DNA of 64,000 bases from Pholis gunnellus (GCA_910591455.2 OU342817.1:19294298-19358297); one strand, 5' to 3'. Shown: positions 46,180 to 58,791, counted from the first letter of the stretch. Made by a program: numbers and translations. The notes: a model not told the origin generated them from the sequence alone.

Positions 46180-46600
46180 ATACCATGTATATAAGAAGTG
46201 GACGTAGTCACCGTGGTGTCTCCCATTGGTTTGTGGGCTACGGTTTTGAAGCCGCGAGTCTGGCATTTTGGCTGTCGCCATCTTGTTTTTTTGCAACCAG
46301 ACATGACACGAGAGAAGGCAGATAAGTACAACCGAACGCTGACCAAAATGTTACAATTAACAAGCATGAACTGAAAACATAAAAACACATGGAAAACACA
46401 TGGACAACTCCCAGACCGGTGAACGCCAAAGTAGCGACCTGCCAATCACAAGGTAGCCCCGCCCTAAAGCATACCCTGCTTTATGGTCTATTTTACTCTT
46501 AATGGGACCATCATTTATTAAATGAACGTCACGCTGTATAGAAGACTTGAAAGTAGAGAATGAGACTACAAAATCTAGAAAAGTAGAGCTTTATCTCAAC
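46180..46600. mobile_element. dispersed teleost repeat, class unknown
   Basis: Phrases such as cctgctttatggtctatttt, atgggaccatcatttattaa, atgaacgtcacgctgtatag and aagacttgaaagtagagaat occur, in my recollection, in many percomorph genomic sequences as one dispersed repeat; tttttgcaaccag also belongs to it. The minus-strand frame 45990-46445 is a by-product. A RepeatMasker run would name it. Confidence 0.55.
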
Positions 46601-47240
46601 TTGTCTCTCATTTTCGTAATGTTAGCCATTGCTTCTTAACCTGACCTAACCGTTTGTTACACAGAACCATCTGAGAAGCCGTTATTGGAGAATGTTTGGA
46701 TGAACTGTCAATCAAACTCTTGCCGAAGCCAATCAGATGATGAGCTAAAGCTGAACAGCATTCAGCGGTGTTATTTGCTCTTCTTTCAATGAAAAAATAC
46801 TCTCCAGTTGAGATATAACTAATGCTAATGAAACCATGCTAACCTCTTTGTTTAAAACAAACAACGCACCTAAGCTCGCAGCTGCCGGCGCCTCACAGGA
46901 TGCTGATTGGTCTGAACACTGGTGGTTTGCACAAAAACACATTACTGTAAGCCTGTCAAGGTGGTGATATCTGTACCTGCAATGCCAGAGTGTGCGCGCA
47001 CAGCAACATGTATACAGCAAGACTGGCAGGGGAATAAACTCGGTGGGTAAAACCATATTATTACCGATAGGATTGATGAGAAAATAAGTTGCCATAAACC
47101 ATATATTTTAAGCAATATCTTACCTGCGTGCATAACTCGTATTATGAGTGCACCCTTTTCTTCCAAAGAATTCCTCTTTGGCGAGAAGCATCGCTACTGC
47201 GGCAGCCGAGCAAACATCCAAAAAACGTGACACTTCAGTG
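46601..47240. other. possible continuation of the dispersed repeat
   Basis: No microsatellite and no exon. Stretches such as agcaagactggcagggg and cataactcgtattatgagtg look like parts of an interspersed repeat to me, but weakly. It could equally be unique intron. Confidence 0.3.
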
Positions 47241-47315
47241 ACGACTAAATATTTAATCAGTGCCAGTTATTTTCTGCCAGGTTATGCCTCCATCTGGGTA
47301 GCAGCCCGAGCCCGC

Positions 47316-47354
<39 letters not shown>

Positions 47355-48114
47355 TGTGTGTGTTTTTGTGACCTCAAAATGAAGGATTAGAAGAAAGGAC
47401 TTTCTGCATTCCTTTCTGCGTTTCTCACTCAGGTCCCTGCACTTATACACTGGCATCATTACTGCTTCGCTGCTCTATATGCAAAGACCACATGTTCAAC
47501 TCGGTGAACGCCAAGATATCATTGATAATGATCACGGCGATGATGATGATGTGTGTATGAGAGGGGAACACAGAGGGCGGGGTGCATTGCATGAGTCACT
47601 GTGTATGGCACATAAGGATCATTTCGTACGGCAAGAATCGGTCTCGCCGCATTTCGCTGCCGTGTGTCATGTCCATGTGTTCCATTTATATTTCAAGGAG
47701 ATGATGTGGGAAATACGCGTTCATTCGGAGGGTGTCGGGGTCACTCTGGCGTGTGTGCGCACATTGCGAATCAAGATTTTGACTGTTAGCGTTCCAATCT
47801 CTGACAGAAGTGTGATGTTTCTTTGGTTTCAGGGCAAATAAAGAGACAAACGAGAGGGACTTACCTGGGAGAATAAGCCGAGGACAAGCAGGCACATGGA
47901 AAACACAGAAAGAGACAAGATTAGGGAACTTTACTAAGCAACATGTATTTCCACATCCAGCCCTCTCTGAAACCATGTAATGATCTTTCTGTGAACAAAA
48001 AAGGACTTATTTCACATCGCCGCAAGATGACCGTAAATCCAAAAACACATTATTCTTCACCGCAGTAATTATGTGAATAGCATGCATGTCAACAGTTCTA
48101 TGCGTGTCCTATGT

Positions 48115-48116
<2 letters not shown>

Positions 48117-48157
<41 letters not shown>
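48117..48157. repeat. (TG)n microsatellite
   Basis: 41 bp of TG. Confidence 0.98.
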
Positions 48158-48159
<2 letters not shown>

Positions 48160-48470
48160 GTGTACAGGTTTTTTTAATGCCATCCAGCAACACAGAAAAA
48201 CCTTGTTAAATTCAAGTCGGGAACAGACGTACTGCACGCGACCGCAACCTTCCCTCCTCCCTCTGCGTCTCCCTCCATCCCTCCCTCCCTCCCTCCCTCC
48301 ACCTCCGTCCCCCAACCCCTCCCTCCTTACACTGTGGTGTAAACACAGATTGTTAGGTTAGGGGTTAAAAGTGTTGTGCTTAGATTCTCTCAGCACTAAT
48401 CTGATTTCTCCTCTCTTTGCACGTCTATATTTATTTGGTTTTGTCAACACTCACGTCTCCCTCTTTCCCC

Positions 48471-48474
<4 letters not shown>

Positions 48475-48525
<51 letters not shown>
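48475..48525. repeat. (CT)n microsatellite, 51 bp
   Basis: Pure CT repeat. Confidence 0.98.
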
Positions 48526-48530
<5 letters not shown>

Positions 48531-49643
48531 CCAGCGTATTGATCGTTGCTAATGGATTGGCTCTGATTCCGGAGACGTCTAACATGCTTTCCTATCCTCT
48601 TATTTTCACCCGGGGAAATCAATGAGGAAAGGCCTGCAAATTTAGACAGGATCAGGTTTTAAGGAATCTACAGCGAGACGCGGCCCACCGGAGTGTGAGG
48701 AGAGAGAGAGAGAGGGAGGGATAGAGAGAGAGAGGGAGGGAGAGAGTAGGTTGGTTTGGTATCCAGGAAACAACACGCGGCTTTATGTCGAAGATGCAGT
48801 GATTTTGCGGTGAACTATGGCCTTTGTGATCTCGATGACGTAAACAGCCATCGATATGAACACAGTCAGTGATTGTATCTCCAGATTGATGCAAACCCCT
48901 TAACACCAGTTTCCACCCTTTAATTCCTCCTTAAGCAGCCTTAAAGTTTGAAGTAGCACGATGCGCACATGGTACGTCAAACCCAAGTTATTATGTCAAA
49001 TTCGGCCCGAAACGCTTGGTTTTCTTTGGAGACTTTTGAATCTTTGTTCCAATTTAAAACACAGTTGCGTCACGACACGAGTTTGTCCGTACTGACCCAC
49101 GGTCATTGAGGTTTAAGAGGCTGCCATTTAAAAAAAACACACAAAGCTTACACACCATGAAGCGAAAGAAATGAAATGATCTCACTCACTGTCCGTGTTT
49201 ACCTCAAACACCACCTGTCATCAGCTGCAAACCGTTTCTGTAATGTGAATTCATAGCATATTGTACATAAAGATTTACGACAGCTGTAAAAATGTGTACT
49301 ATATTCTGCCTATAAAAGAGTGGAGCGTTTAGATTTTATGTGGGTGCAGCCTCAACTGTGACCCTGCATTCATTTCTATATCATGTTTGAATATAAGTGG
49401 TGGGAATACGTTTACTCTCAAGTACTTACTTTATACATAAACTCATTTCAGAGGGAAATATTTCACTTTTTTCTCCACATTTGACTGATGGCGATAGTTG
49501 GGTCTACTTTACTTTGATCCAGGTTTACATTCAAAACGTATTGTTCTTTTATAAAATATGGTGCAAGGTATATTACTTAGTAGTTTAAATCAGCTCCAAC
49601 ATGACCAGCCACAACTTTAAAATGCTTCTTATATATTAATACA

Positions 49644-49669
49644 TTAATAATAATAATAATAATAATAAC
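49644..49669. repeat. (TAA)n trinucleotide repeat
   Basis: About eight ATA/TAA units. Confidence 0.95.
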
Positions 49670-49948
49670 AGGGGCATTCTGCATAATTACCACTTTTACT
49701 TTTAACTACATTTGCTCACAACACCTTTGTACTTATTCTGAAAATTATGAGTGTAGGACGCTTTTATTTATCTATTTGAGGAATATTTTCACGTTGAGTT
49801 ATTGCTGCTTTTACTTGGCAAATCATTTGGATCTCAGTGTGATATTTCTGTCCACGTATCGACTGCAGGGCCCCACATGTCCACATGCTATGAAACTATG
49901 AATAGCAGTTTGACATTAATCGATGAGTAGATCATCCACACTGATACA

Positions 49949-49951
<3 letters not shown>

Positions 49952-49986
<35 letters not shown>

Positions 49987-50000
49987 CTCTCTCTCTCTCC
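49952..50000. repeat. (CT)n microsatellite, 49 bp
   Basis: CT repeat with one CTCG interruption. Confidence 0.97.
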
Positions 50001-50275
50001 TTCAATGTCTCTCTCCCTCTTGTTTCTTGCTGTTAATTTGACAAAAAAAAAGGCTAACAGGAGGGTGTGATCTTGCTCTAGTCCTTTGACCTTCATTCAC
50101 CATGTGGTTAAATGTGCCTGGCTGCACGAATAAACACACACACACACACACACACACACTCAGAGGGATAAACATGGACAGAGACAGAGGTCCCCACTGC
50201 TACTCAAACAACGGATGGAGCTGTGTTAAATCTGAGAAGGCAATCAATGACCAATGAGGAGTGTGACTGTGTGAC

Positions 50276-50316
<41 letters not shown>

Positions 50317-50459
50317 CATGCAGGGGGCAGAAGGGCCCAGCAGGTTTGAAACTCTATCCCGGGGCCAGATCATTTATAAATGGGAGGATATTGATGACTT
50401 GATGTGTGTGCGTGTGTGTGCATGTGTGTGTGTGTGTGTGCAGGGGAGTGTGTGCGCCC

Positions 50460-50503
<44 letters not shown>

Positions 50504-52856
50504 GTGGGAAGATATCAATGTGCTCCCTGCCTCTTCACACAGCAGAGCAAATTGGAGAAGTTGTCAGGAGTCACAACATGAGGGGCCAGCCAGGGGACGG
50601 AAAGGGCTGCAGGCAGGATGGCGCTGAGCTGGTGGCTGAACGAGAGGAAGGCCTGGGGCATGATGGGATGTGGGGAACATCTAGATCTATAATTGAATCT
50701 AGTATTAGGATGTGTTGAGATCTTTCCCACCCCTTAAATTGAGCAAGTTGAGTGTTTTAAACACATTTAGAGACAGTATTTTCCAAACTAATGAGGTGTT
50801 CTGCTTTGATAGCTCCATTGGACACAGCTGGCTCACACCATGATAATCAAGTTGTAAGACTTGTAGCTACAGGTGAAGAGGGTCAAATATGTAACTAATA
50901 CATACCATAACTTAGTCGTAACCCTAGTCGATTACTTACATTAAGACGATTATTTTCTTGTATTACAAGTTTTCTGAAATATATGCAAATTAAGCATCGA
51001 TGTGATCATTTGCGTACATTTCCGGAACAGAAATCTGAACATTGTTTCATTTTGTTGACATGTTAGAGTCAAAGGTTTTTACAGAGGGACATTTTTCTTC
51101 ACAGAGTGAATTTTGCTCCATAAATCAGAAAATACTGTCAACAGCTCTTAAAAAAAAATCAATTTTTGCCATGATTATAGGACAAACATGTTGAATAAAT
51201 CAGGATATGAATGACATATGAACAAACCCCCTTTGGTAAGAACCTTCCGAATATATATATGAACATGAAAGTGGAGAGTTTGGTGTTTGAAAGTGCTTCT
51301 GAAGTGGAGTCTGAAAAGAAGGTCATTTTGAGAAAAACGTCCTTTAAAAAAAATAAAAATCAATTAGATAATGCATGAAACTTTACCAGTTGATGACATT
51401 CAGATAATTAATTTTTGTCACACACGTTTTCTAAAATGTTATGTTTAAATATGCAAATGAGGCATTATCTAACGGTAACTTTTGGTGAATTTGGGGGAAA
51501 ACCTCGCAAATAGACAAAGTCGTCAAATAAGTGTTTTGGGCGTTTTCATGTGATGTTAACAGGTGTAAGTAACACAGCGACAGCAGTGATGGGCACTTTG
51601 AGAGGATGTAGAGGTTGGATAAATGTAGGATGGAGGGACTCCTCCCCCTCCTGAGAGCTACTTTCACCCCCCCCCCCCCCCCCCAACCCCCGAGTCCGAC
51701 ACTTTCACTCTCCCACACACAGCAACAGAGTGGCTGCCGCTTTGTCCTCTTACACAAACATTCCCACAGAAAAGAGGCAGAAAACCATTTACCCCCTTTT
51801 TACTTACTATCCCCCCCCCCCCCCTTCCTCCCCCCCCCGAGGTTGAGTTGGGGCAGAAAAGGGTCTCCCGCCTCACTTTCTCCCTCCTTGCCTCCTCCCT
51901 GCTTTTTCCTCCCCCCAATTTCACACAACCACACACAACACACACACACACACACACGGATGCGAACATATGCGCACATACAAACTGAACCCACCCGGTC
52001 AACAGCTGTACATGAGGTGACAAATTGGGGTCTTTGTCTGCTTAAAGGGGGGTGGGGGAACCCCTACTTTGCACACACACCCGCACGCACACACATTGAG
52101 CCATCCACCTCTATTGTGGGCCAGTTCCATTGCATACCACACAATGCACGTTGCCCCCCGATGTTTAAGAGGAGAAATATGGTGGTGCCTTTGTGGGAGG
52201 TAGAGAGCTTCAGTTCATTGAGGGAGTGATATAGAGACGGACAGATTAACAGGGAGAAAGACAGAGAGTGCATAAGACGGCAAAAGAGAGGGCGAGATGG
52301 ATCAGCCGCTCATGTGGAAGGGCCGGAAATGATAGCAGAGAACAAAAGGAATACAGCACAGGAAGTGGTTTGAAGAGAATGTGGCCACAAGGAAAATAAA
52401 AGAAAGTTTAAAAATCCTGTGATAATGACCTTCAGTACTGTTGGTAAAGGCAGGAATTTCAACTTCACTCACTTTTTTTTTCTTCTTGTCACCGTGGCAG
52501 ACTCAATTACAAATGAGTCTCGACAAACCTCGTAAAGACGCCCAGAATAGACCCGACGTCTCACCGCACGGATTATTACGCCGCCGGCTTCTCAGCCAAA
52601 ACATGGACACACACGACCGAGAGAGAGCACTACAACAAATACCGCTCACATTATTGGTGCTTTCACAGCTTCCGCTTTGTTTAAATGTTAATGCTACTAT
52701 TACGGCTGCTACGAAGCTTCTGTTTATTAGGTTTCCATTCATGTAAGCTACGAAGGAATGCTGAACCATTGTGCGAAAATTTAATTTAATTTTCTCAGTA
52801 AAACAACACTTTATTCCATTTTACTGTCTTTTCATATTCAAATTTTCTTTCACCCT
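50001..52856. other. intronic DNA, no gene seen
   Basis: CA at 50132-50158, TG at 50281-50308 and 50471-50501, C runs at 51668-51684 and 51811-51824, CA at 51938-51957. 50700-51600 is AT-rich and unique. Long frames at 51615-52229 cross C-rich tracts and are not credible genes. Confidence 0.5.
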
Positions 52857-52985
52857 GTTTCGTGTCTCTATGCTAAGCTAAGCTAACCAACCGCTGGATG
52901 TAGCTTGACAATTTTCTCCTCTAACCTTCGTCAATGAAATTTGACATTCCAAAAATGTCAAATTATTCTTTTAACTTGACTTTAC
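52857..52985 (+). mobile_element. dispersed teleost repeat fragment (gctaagctaagctaacc family)
   Basis: tgctaagctaagctaaccaa followed by cgctggatgtagcttgac and, 60 bp on, ccaaaaatgtcaaattattc is the order of words in a very common percomorph dispersed repeat. The copy is degenerate. It ends in an inverted repeat with 11-bp arms, aaatttgacatt-type words at 52938-52948 and 52954-52964. Confidence 0.6.
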
Positions 52986-53173
52986 TTTCACAAACTTTCC
53001 TTCCTCCCAGATTATGTCTCGCTTCACAAAAAAAAGAAAATGTCGTTTTTACAACAACAAAAAAAAAAGGTCAAAATTACGATGTCATAAAAAACTAAGT
53101 TATATTTGAACAAGTGCTGTGAAAGCTCTAAAATGATGCTGGGAATTGACCACATATACCAAACACACATATT

Positions 53174-53178
<5 letters not shown>

Positions 53179-53229
<51 letters not shown>
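53179..53229. repeat. (CA)n microsatellite, 51 bp
   Basis: Pure AC repeat. Confidence 0.98.
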
Positions 53230-53231
<2 letters not shown>

Positions 53232-53388
53232 CATATACATACCCAGCGGTGGTGGGCTGACCCTCGAGGTGAAAAAGCTAAGCGTTTGACAGACTCCACC
53301 TCTTAACTTGTTAACTTGCTAATTAGACCTCACAGTCACTTCATGGGACTGGACAATAGACTGCTGGCTGAGCGATGAGCAAGCTGTG

Positions 53389-53391
<3 letters not shown>

Positions 53392-53470
<79 letters not shown>
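53392..53470. repeat. (CA)n microsatellite, 79 bp
   Basis: Pure CA repeat. Confidence 0.98.
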
Positions 53471-53476
<6 letters not shown>

Positions 53477-53805
53477 ACTAACCCTAAAAGCTAACAACCC
53501 CCCATACACACTCTACCGATGTGACCACCTGACCCCTCTTGCTCTCCAAAGAACGTTGTGTGTGTGTGTGTGTGCATGTGTGTGTATGTACGTGGTGGGA
53601 GGGTCAGTGATTTGGGGTCTGGTTGTTGTGTGTGGGGTCTTGTTGCCACGGGAACAAGGGGAAAGAGGCAGGACTGATATATAGGGTGAAGGATGTTGTT
53701 CCCCCTCTCTGTTCTCTACTCCTGTCTCTCTCTCTCTCTCTCTCTGTCCCCTTTATTCACACACAACTAAAGCCACCAGAAAAGAAATAGGGGTAAGGAT
53801 AATGC

Positions 53806-53808
<3 letters not shown>

Positions 53809-53850
<42 letters not shown>
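53809..53850. repeat. (TG)n microsatellite, 42 bp
   Basis: Pure TG repeat. With the CA tract at 53994-54074 it forms an inverted pair around 143 bp of unique DNA. Confidence 0.98.
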
Positions 53851-53854
<4 letters not shown>

Positions 53855-53992
53855 GTGTTTGCCCAGTGGTCTCCAGATCGGGGCTAAACGGGGTTAAACA
53901 TCTATCCATGTTAGAGTCCCGTTCCCTGAGTTCTGTCATTAGCCTGCAGCTTAGAGAGCTATTACTGACACAGCTGCTGCTGCTCGCTGGGT

Positions 53993-53993
<1 letters not shown>

Positions 53994-54074
<81 letters not shown>
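53994..54074. repeat. (CA)n microsatellite, 81 bp
   Basis: Pure AC repeat, between TG tracts at 53809 and 54213. Confidence 0.98.
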
Positions 54075-54079
<5 letters not shown>

Positions 54080-54209
54080 GGTATAGCAAGCTGCCCACAG
54101 GGATTGTGTGTACTGTCTGTTTGTGGAGCAAGGTTGCCAAATATCACAGGGCTAAAACAGTGAACGTCCAACTGGCATCCAAGTGCTGTTATTGTTCATG
54201 TATGCATGG

Positions 54210-54212
<3 letters not shown>

Positions 54213-54250
<38 letters not shown>
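54213..54250. repeat. (TG)n microsatellite
   Basis: 38 bp of TG. Confidence 0.98.
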
Positions 54251-54254
<4 letters not shown>

Positions 54255-54335
54255 AGTGCACGTGCAGAATGGAAAGCATTAACCAACCCTGTAATGAAGC
54301 ATGCGTTTGCTTTGTTGTCCATCGACTTTAAATGC

Positions 54336-54625
54336 AGAGCTGGAACGATTAGTCTTTTGAGCGATTAGTCGAGTAATCAAAAATGAATCAGCTACAATTT
54401 TGATCACTTTTCAACCAAAAAAGGACAAACATTCTCAAATGTGAAGACTGGCTGCTCTTATTTGTTTTCTATGATAGAAAACCGAATATCTTTGGGTTAT
54501 GGACTTTTGGTGGCATAAAACCAGCTGTTTCAACCCTGGGAAGTTGTAGGAGTACTGATCCGTTTCTGGGGCTCTGGACCTATAATAAAGCTGCCATGTA
54601 TAATCTGCTTTGTGGACTTGGAGGG
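54336..54625 (+). mobile_element. dispersed teleost repeat with gctgcaacgattagtcg-type end, partial
   Basis: gagctggaacgattagtc, then gcgattagtcgagtaatc, caattttgatcactttt, ctatgatag, and aaccgaatatctttgggtta follow the order of a dispersed repeat I recognise in fish genomes (its consensus end is close to agggctgcaacgattagtc). It is probably a non-autonomous DNA transposon. Degenerate, right end lost or unrecognisable. Confidence 0.65.
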
Positions 54626-54689
54626 GACAGAGGACTATATGTGAGACAAGAACATCAATATTGGACGATTCTGAAAAACGATGACGGAA

Positions 54690-54905
54690 CGTCCGACGAA
54701 AACGTCTCTTGGCGCTGGCTTTAAATTGCTCACTTTCTACTGTTTTTACATGGCAACTAGGCCACGGTTAAGGTTGGGGGAAGGATTATGGTTAGAGGCA
54801 ATAAAAACAGCAAACATTAATTGCAGGTCTGTAATGGGACACAAACCCCAGTCTCCTGCATGCAAGTGGTGAGCTACATGCCCATGCACGCCCTCGACCT
54901 CCAGA
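54690..54905. mobile_element. dispersed teleost repeat fragment
   Basis: acatggcaactaggccacgg, ttaaggttgggggaaggatt, atggttagag, gtaatgggacacaaacccca and gtctcctgcatgcaagtgg form the order of words of another dispersed fish repeat in my recollection. It lies directly after the previous repeat, so the two make a stack. Confidence 0.5.
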
Positions 54906-55439
54906 CCTTTGCTTTCTGCGTCGTTGCATGAAAGGCTATTAAAAGATTATTTTTCTGCCTTGGAACTGAATGTTGACTGTGGACGTAAATCGTGGGATGC
55001 TGCATTACCGAATAGACAGACGGATACTGTGCTGTTTGGCCATGGCTCTTGTGGCCCTGTTCTAAAATCTAGTTTCCCTAAATTAAGTTGTGTTTAATCA
55101 AATTGCCTCAAACTGACAGCCTGGTGCCAGACACTATTATTCACATACATGTGTACTAGTTCTGGGCAAATAATGAAGCTGCCATTTGAAGTCTGCTGTG
55201 TGCTCTGCACTGTGGGGGGGGGGGGGGGCCCAACAACAAACTTTTGCCCCGGGGCCCCTCACAGATTAATCCACCCATGGTTGTTTCTAGAAACTACAGC
55301 ATCATGTCAGCGGTGAAGCCGTGCACCTTCACCCTCCTGTCTGGAGCAACCTGCAGACATTTACTGGAAATAACCGAAAAAAAAGAAAAAAAAAGCAACA
55401 AGCTGCCCCGTAGAGACGGCCTCACATGAGGTGTTTGTA
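54906..55439. other. intronic DNA, no gene seen
   Basis: Unique-looking. A 16-base G run at 55213-55228 and an A-rich stretch at 55376-55396. Confidence 0.5.
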
Positions 55440-55735
55440 GCTCCCTTTAGCCTCGTGGCATCTGGGAGCGCTGTGGGGAGTCTTGTGTGTTAAATAAATG
55501 ACCGGGGAGTTTAGCCCATGTGCTAACCATGTTGAAATAACACGAGCAGCGCTGGCCCCGGCCGGGCAGCGCTCAAGCCTAACGCGGGGCTCTTCCGTTG
55601 GGTCGCCCTCCCCCGGGTGAAGCCCAGGCTCCGCCCGGGGCCTTGTATATTTTTCCCTGGCCGCCTCTTTATTTTCCCTCGGCTGAAAACCGGTCAGATC
55701 AAAGAGCGCCGTAACCTTCCGTCCTCCCATCCCTT
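55440..55735. promoter_or_regulatory. candidate regulatory element, GC-rich
   Basis: GC- and CpG-rich core 55545-55640 (gcgctggccccggccgggcagc, here read in pieces; ctcccccgggtgaagccc; gctccgcccggggcc) next to ttgtatatttttccctggcc, a TATA-like context. The minus-strand frame 55787..55422 has 121 codons but is unrecognised. Could be an internal promoter or a conserved element. Confidence 0.35.
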
Positions 55736-56219
55736 CATCCAGACCTGCTTTCTCTTTTCTCTTTTTTTTCCTTTTAAGAGCCACCAAGGTTGAGAAAAGA
55801 AGAATGGATGCCGAGGAAGGTGTAAAGTGTTTGCCTACTCATCTGAAACAACCGGCTGTACCTCTGAGGGCTTTGAGTTTTATGATCGCAGGGGAGAGCA
55901 GGGGAAAAAAAAAGATGGAAAGAGCAGGAGAACGGAGAGAGAGGAAAAACAGCTCAGGCTCGCCGTCATTTCCAGGAGCTCAGTCAGTTGTGATACCATG
56001 GGAACGAAGACCGATAATCATCCAAAGGCTACATTCTTTGTGGAGCGTCGGTGTTTGCTAAAGGGCTCGGCTGCACTATATTTCACAAAGCATTTTAACT
56101 TCATTTATCAAAGTACAATTTGCACAGAAATGCGAGGAGGATAAAGGTGTCTTAAATGATACAATGCGTGTGTGTTTGTGTGTGTGTGCGCGCGCGCGCA
56201 CGTGTGTCCTCATTTGTCC
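55736..56219. other. intronic DNA, no gene seen
   Basis: Purine-rich 55890-55960. A TG tract fused to a CG tract at 56168-56207 (gtgtgtgcgcgcgcgcgcac), a strictly alternating purine-pyrimidine stretch. Confidence 0.55.
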
Positions 56220-56331
56220 TCCCACCGAGCCCTCGTCGCAGACAGTAGCCATTTTCAGCTTATAGGGCCCTTCATCAAAGCTTCAATCCCACCCATAGTC
56301 TGCCCGCCTGTTACACACTCTCTTTAGCATG

Positions 56332-56363
<32 letters not shown>

Positions 56364-56535
56364 CGTGTGGCTGCCAAGCTAACGAGGCACTAGGTATTGT
56401 TACGGGGACTCACTCCAACCGCACCATGAGCAAGCCATTACACCAATAAGCCTGCATCATTTCCAAAGAATCCAATTAAATTTCCGTCTTAACGGCGCTG
56501 CCCTCTGAAAAACACAGATTTTCTCTATTGAGAAT
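56220..56535. promoter_or_regulatory. candidate conserved non-coding element, split by a TG tract
   Basis: ccattttcagcttataggg, ccttcatcaaagcttcaatc and, after a TG tract at 56333-56368, ccattacaccaataagcctg, catcatttccaaagaatcc, aattaaatttccgtcttaac. Repeat-free apart from the TG tract. Confidence 0.35.
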
Positions 56536-56537
56536 GT

Positions 56538-56540
<3 letters not shown>

Positions 56541-56594
<54 letters not shown>
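56541..56594. repeat. (CA)n microsatellite, 54 bp
   Basis: Pure CA repeat. A TG tract lies 60 bp on at 56654-56685. Confidence 0.98.
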
Positions 56595-56596
<2 letters not shown>

Positions 56597-56652
56597 GCAC
56601 CGACACAAAATGTCTCGGACATGGTGCCTTGCCCTCTCTTAGGTTGCTTGCG

Positions 56653-56687
<35 letters not shown>

Positions 56688-57021
56688 GGGGGCAGAATGA
56701 ACCGCTCATCCAGCTGTCCACATATATGATATCTCTGTATTTGTGGCGAGGAACCTGCGTGACTCTCTCTCTCTCTCTCTCTTTCTGCACCTGTTGGTCT
56801 GTGTCGATCATCCTTCCCCTCTCTTTGTCTATCTCCTCAGAAGTACTCGATATCTTTTTTTTTCTCCTTTTTACTATTTCACCTTCTTTCTCCCACCAGC
56901 TTGTCTCTGTCTCCCCTCTTCTATCCCTCCCCTCCCTTTCCTCTCCAGCGATTCTGGCTGGCATCTGTTAAGCCGCTAAACAGAAAGTGCGTATGCACGC
57001 GTGCGAGTGTGCGTGTGCCTG

Positions 57022-57056
<35 letters not shown>

Positions 57057-58756
57057 GTTGGTCTTGCTGGGTTGGATTTGAACAAGCCCATGCCTGTTCT
57101 GCCCCGGTGGCCTATGAAATGAGAAAGGCAGCCACTGTGCTGCAGACCTCCACTGATAAATCTACCAGGGTTACCCCTCCATGTGTGCATCTGCATGGAC
57201 GTGTGTGTGTGTGAGTGTGTGTGTGTTTAAATTGCATGTGTTTGCATATGTGTAGGCGTGCATGCATGTAATGCGCGAGCGCGAGTGTGTGTATGTGCGA
57301 GTAAGTGATCATCTGTGTTTGCGTCTTCAGCTCCGTGACGCCAGAATAGAGATTTGGAGAGATTTGATTCCCCCCCCCCACACACACACACACTCCCCCC
57401 CTCCAAAAGCCAAACGTGTGTCTGTGTGTGTGTGTGTGTGTGCCCACACCATGTGGTGTAATCTCCTCTCATCGCCCTTAAACGCGTGACATTAAAACAC
57501 CACCGAGTCGATTCTTCTTTGGACCTTTTTTTTCTTTTTTTTCACTTCTTCTTCTTGTCGTACGTCTCATTTTTATCCGTGTGCACATATTCGTCTCGGG
57601 AGAATTAGAGGTCGTGTTACCAATCTATGCAGCACTCAAAAGACACGGTAGAGAGAGGTGGATGGAGATAGAGTCAGAGAGAGAGAGAGAGAGAGAGAGG
57701 TATACAAAGAGCCCTGAAAGCCTGGGGTTAGCTTGCTTATGACAGCGAGGTCAGATATTGAAGAGGTGAAGTCAATACTACACACCGTTTAGCAGCCATA
57801 TTCATCTGGAGATAGTTTCTATTACTAAAGGGGTGAAAGAGAGAAAGATCAGTTTGACCAGGCTCGTGGAAAACAGCATCGATAGAATAACAATCTGATC
57901 AAATCTATACTTTGCTGCTGCACAGTTACAGAAAGTATAAAGAATGCGAGGTTTTAGAGGATACTAAGTTTGACGGTGTAGCATTGTATAATGGGTTCTA
58001 TTTTGCATACAGCACTGCACAGCTTTACGCTAGTGTGACTACAGCTATCGTACAGCTTTTAAGCTGAAAAGGACAGGAAGTCCTTCAAGGTACTCAGGAA
58101 AAATGGAAATCTTAACATCTACAATTCTTGAAATGACTACTGGGTAAACGCCACCTGCTGATGAAGATCAAGCGATATGATTAGTCAAGTGGCATTTCCT
58201 TCGAACTCGTGTACGTGTATTATTTTAAAGGCATGGCATCTTAGCGTATATGATTAATCAACTGATCTGAACTCTGATTGGCCAGAAAGAGTCAAATCCA
58301 GTGTGTGGGGTCTTTCAGCAAAATAATTCCATGATTAGCTTGAAAGAAAAGATGATATATTACATTTCCCATCATATATGGGTTGTTTTACCAAAATGTG
58401 TGATCACCTGCCACTGGAGACATAAGATGAGACGTTGAGATGAGTTGCCTAGTGTTCAGGCAACTCAGTGTTTCTCAAAATCATTCTGCAAAGTATCCTT
58501 GATTTAGAGTAAGAAATGAGCCACAGAGAACTGTACTCAGTGGTCAATGATGTCACATTGTTTGAGTGACATATTTACTTCCTGTTGACAAAAAAAAAAC
58601 AGGTCTTGGACCAGGTCTTAAAGTGTGCGGTTGTTACAGGGTTTTTTAACGTCACTGGAGCAGCTCTACCGCTGCATGAGGAATGCTACAACCACCCTGA
58701 CTCTCACCAAGGGGCTCGTTCAACAAAGCAAATATTGTCACACACACAAAAATGCG

Positions 58757-58791
<35 letters not shown>

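Larger units (their letters stand above)
47241..49951. other. intronic DNA with TG and CT tracts, no gene seen
   Basis: TG at 47317-47363 and 48117-48157, (CCCT)n at 48270-48303, (CT)n at 48475-48525, (GA)n at 48691-48747, (TAA)n at 49644-49669. 48760-49640 is AT-balanced unique DNA. The frame 47479-47841 (120 codons) is unrecognised and probably chance. Confidence 0.5.

Noticed and set aside
45990..46445. 151-codon minus-strand frame
   Set aside because: Largely inside a dispersed fish repeat, with no similarity to a known protein.
51615..52229. 204-codon plus-strand frame
   Set aside because: Proline-rich translation of C runs and CA words.
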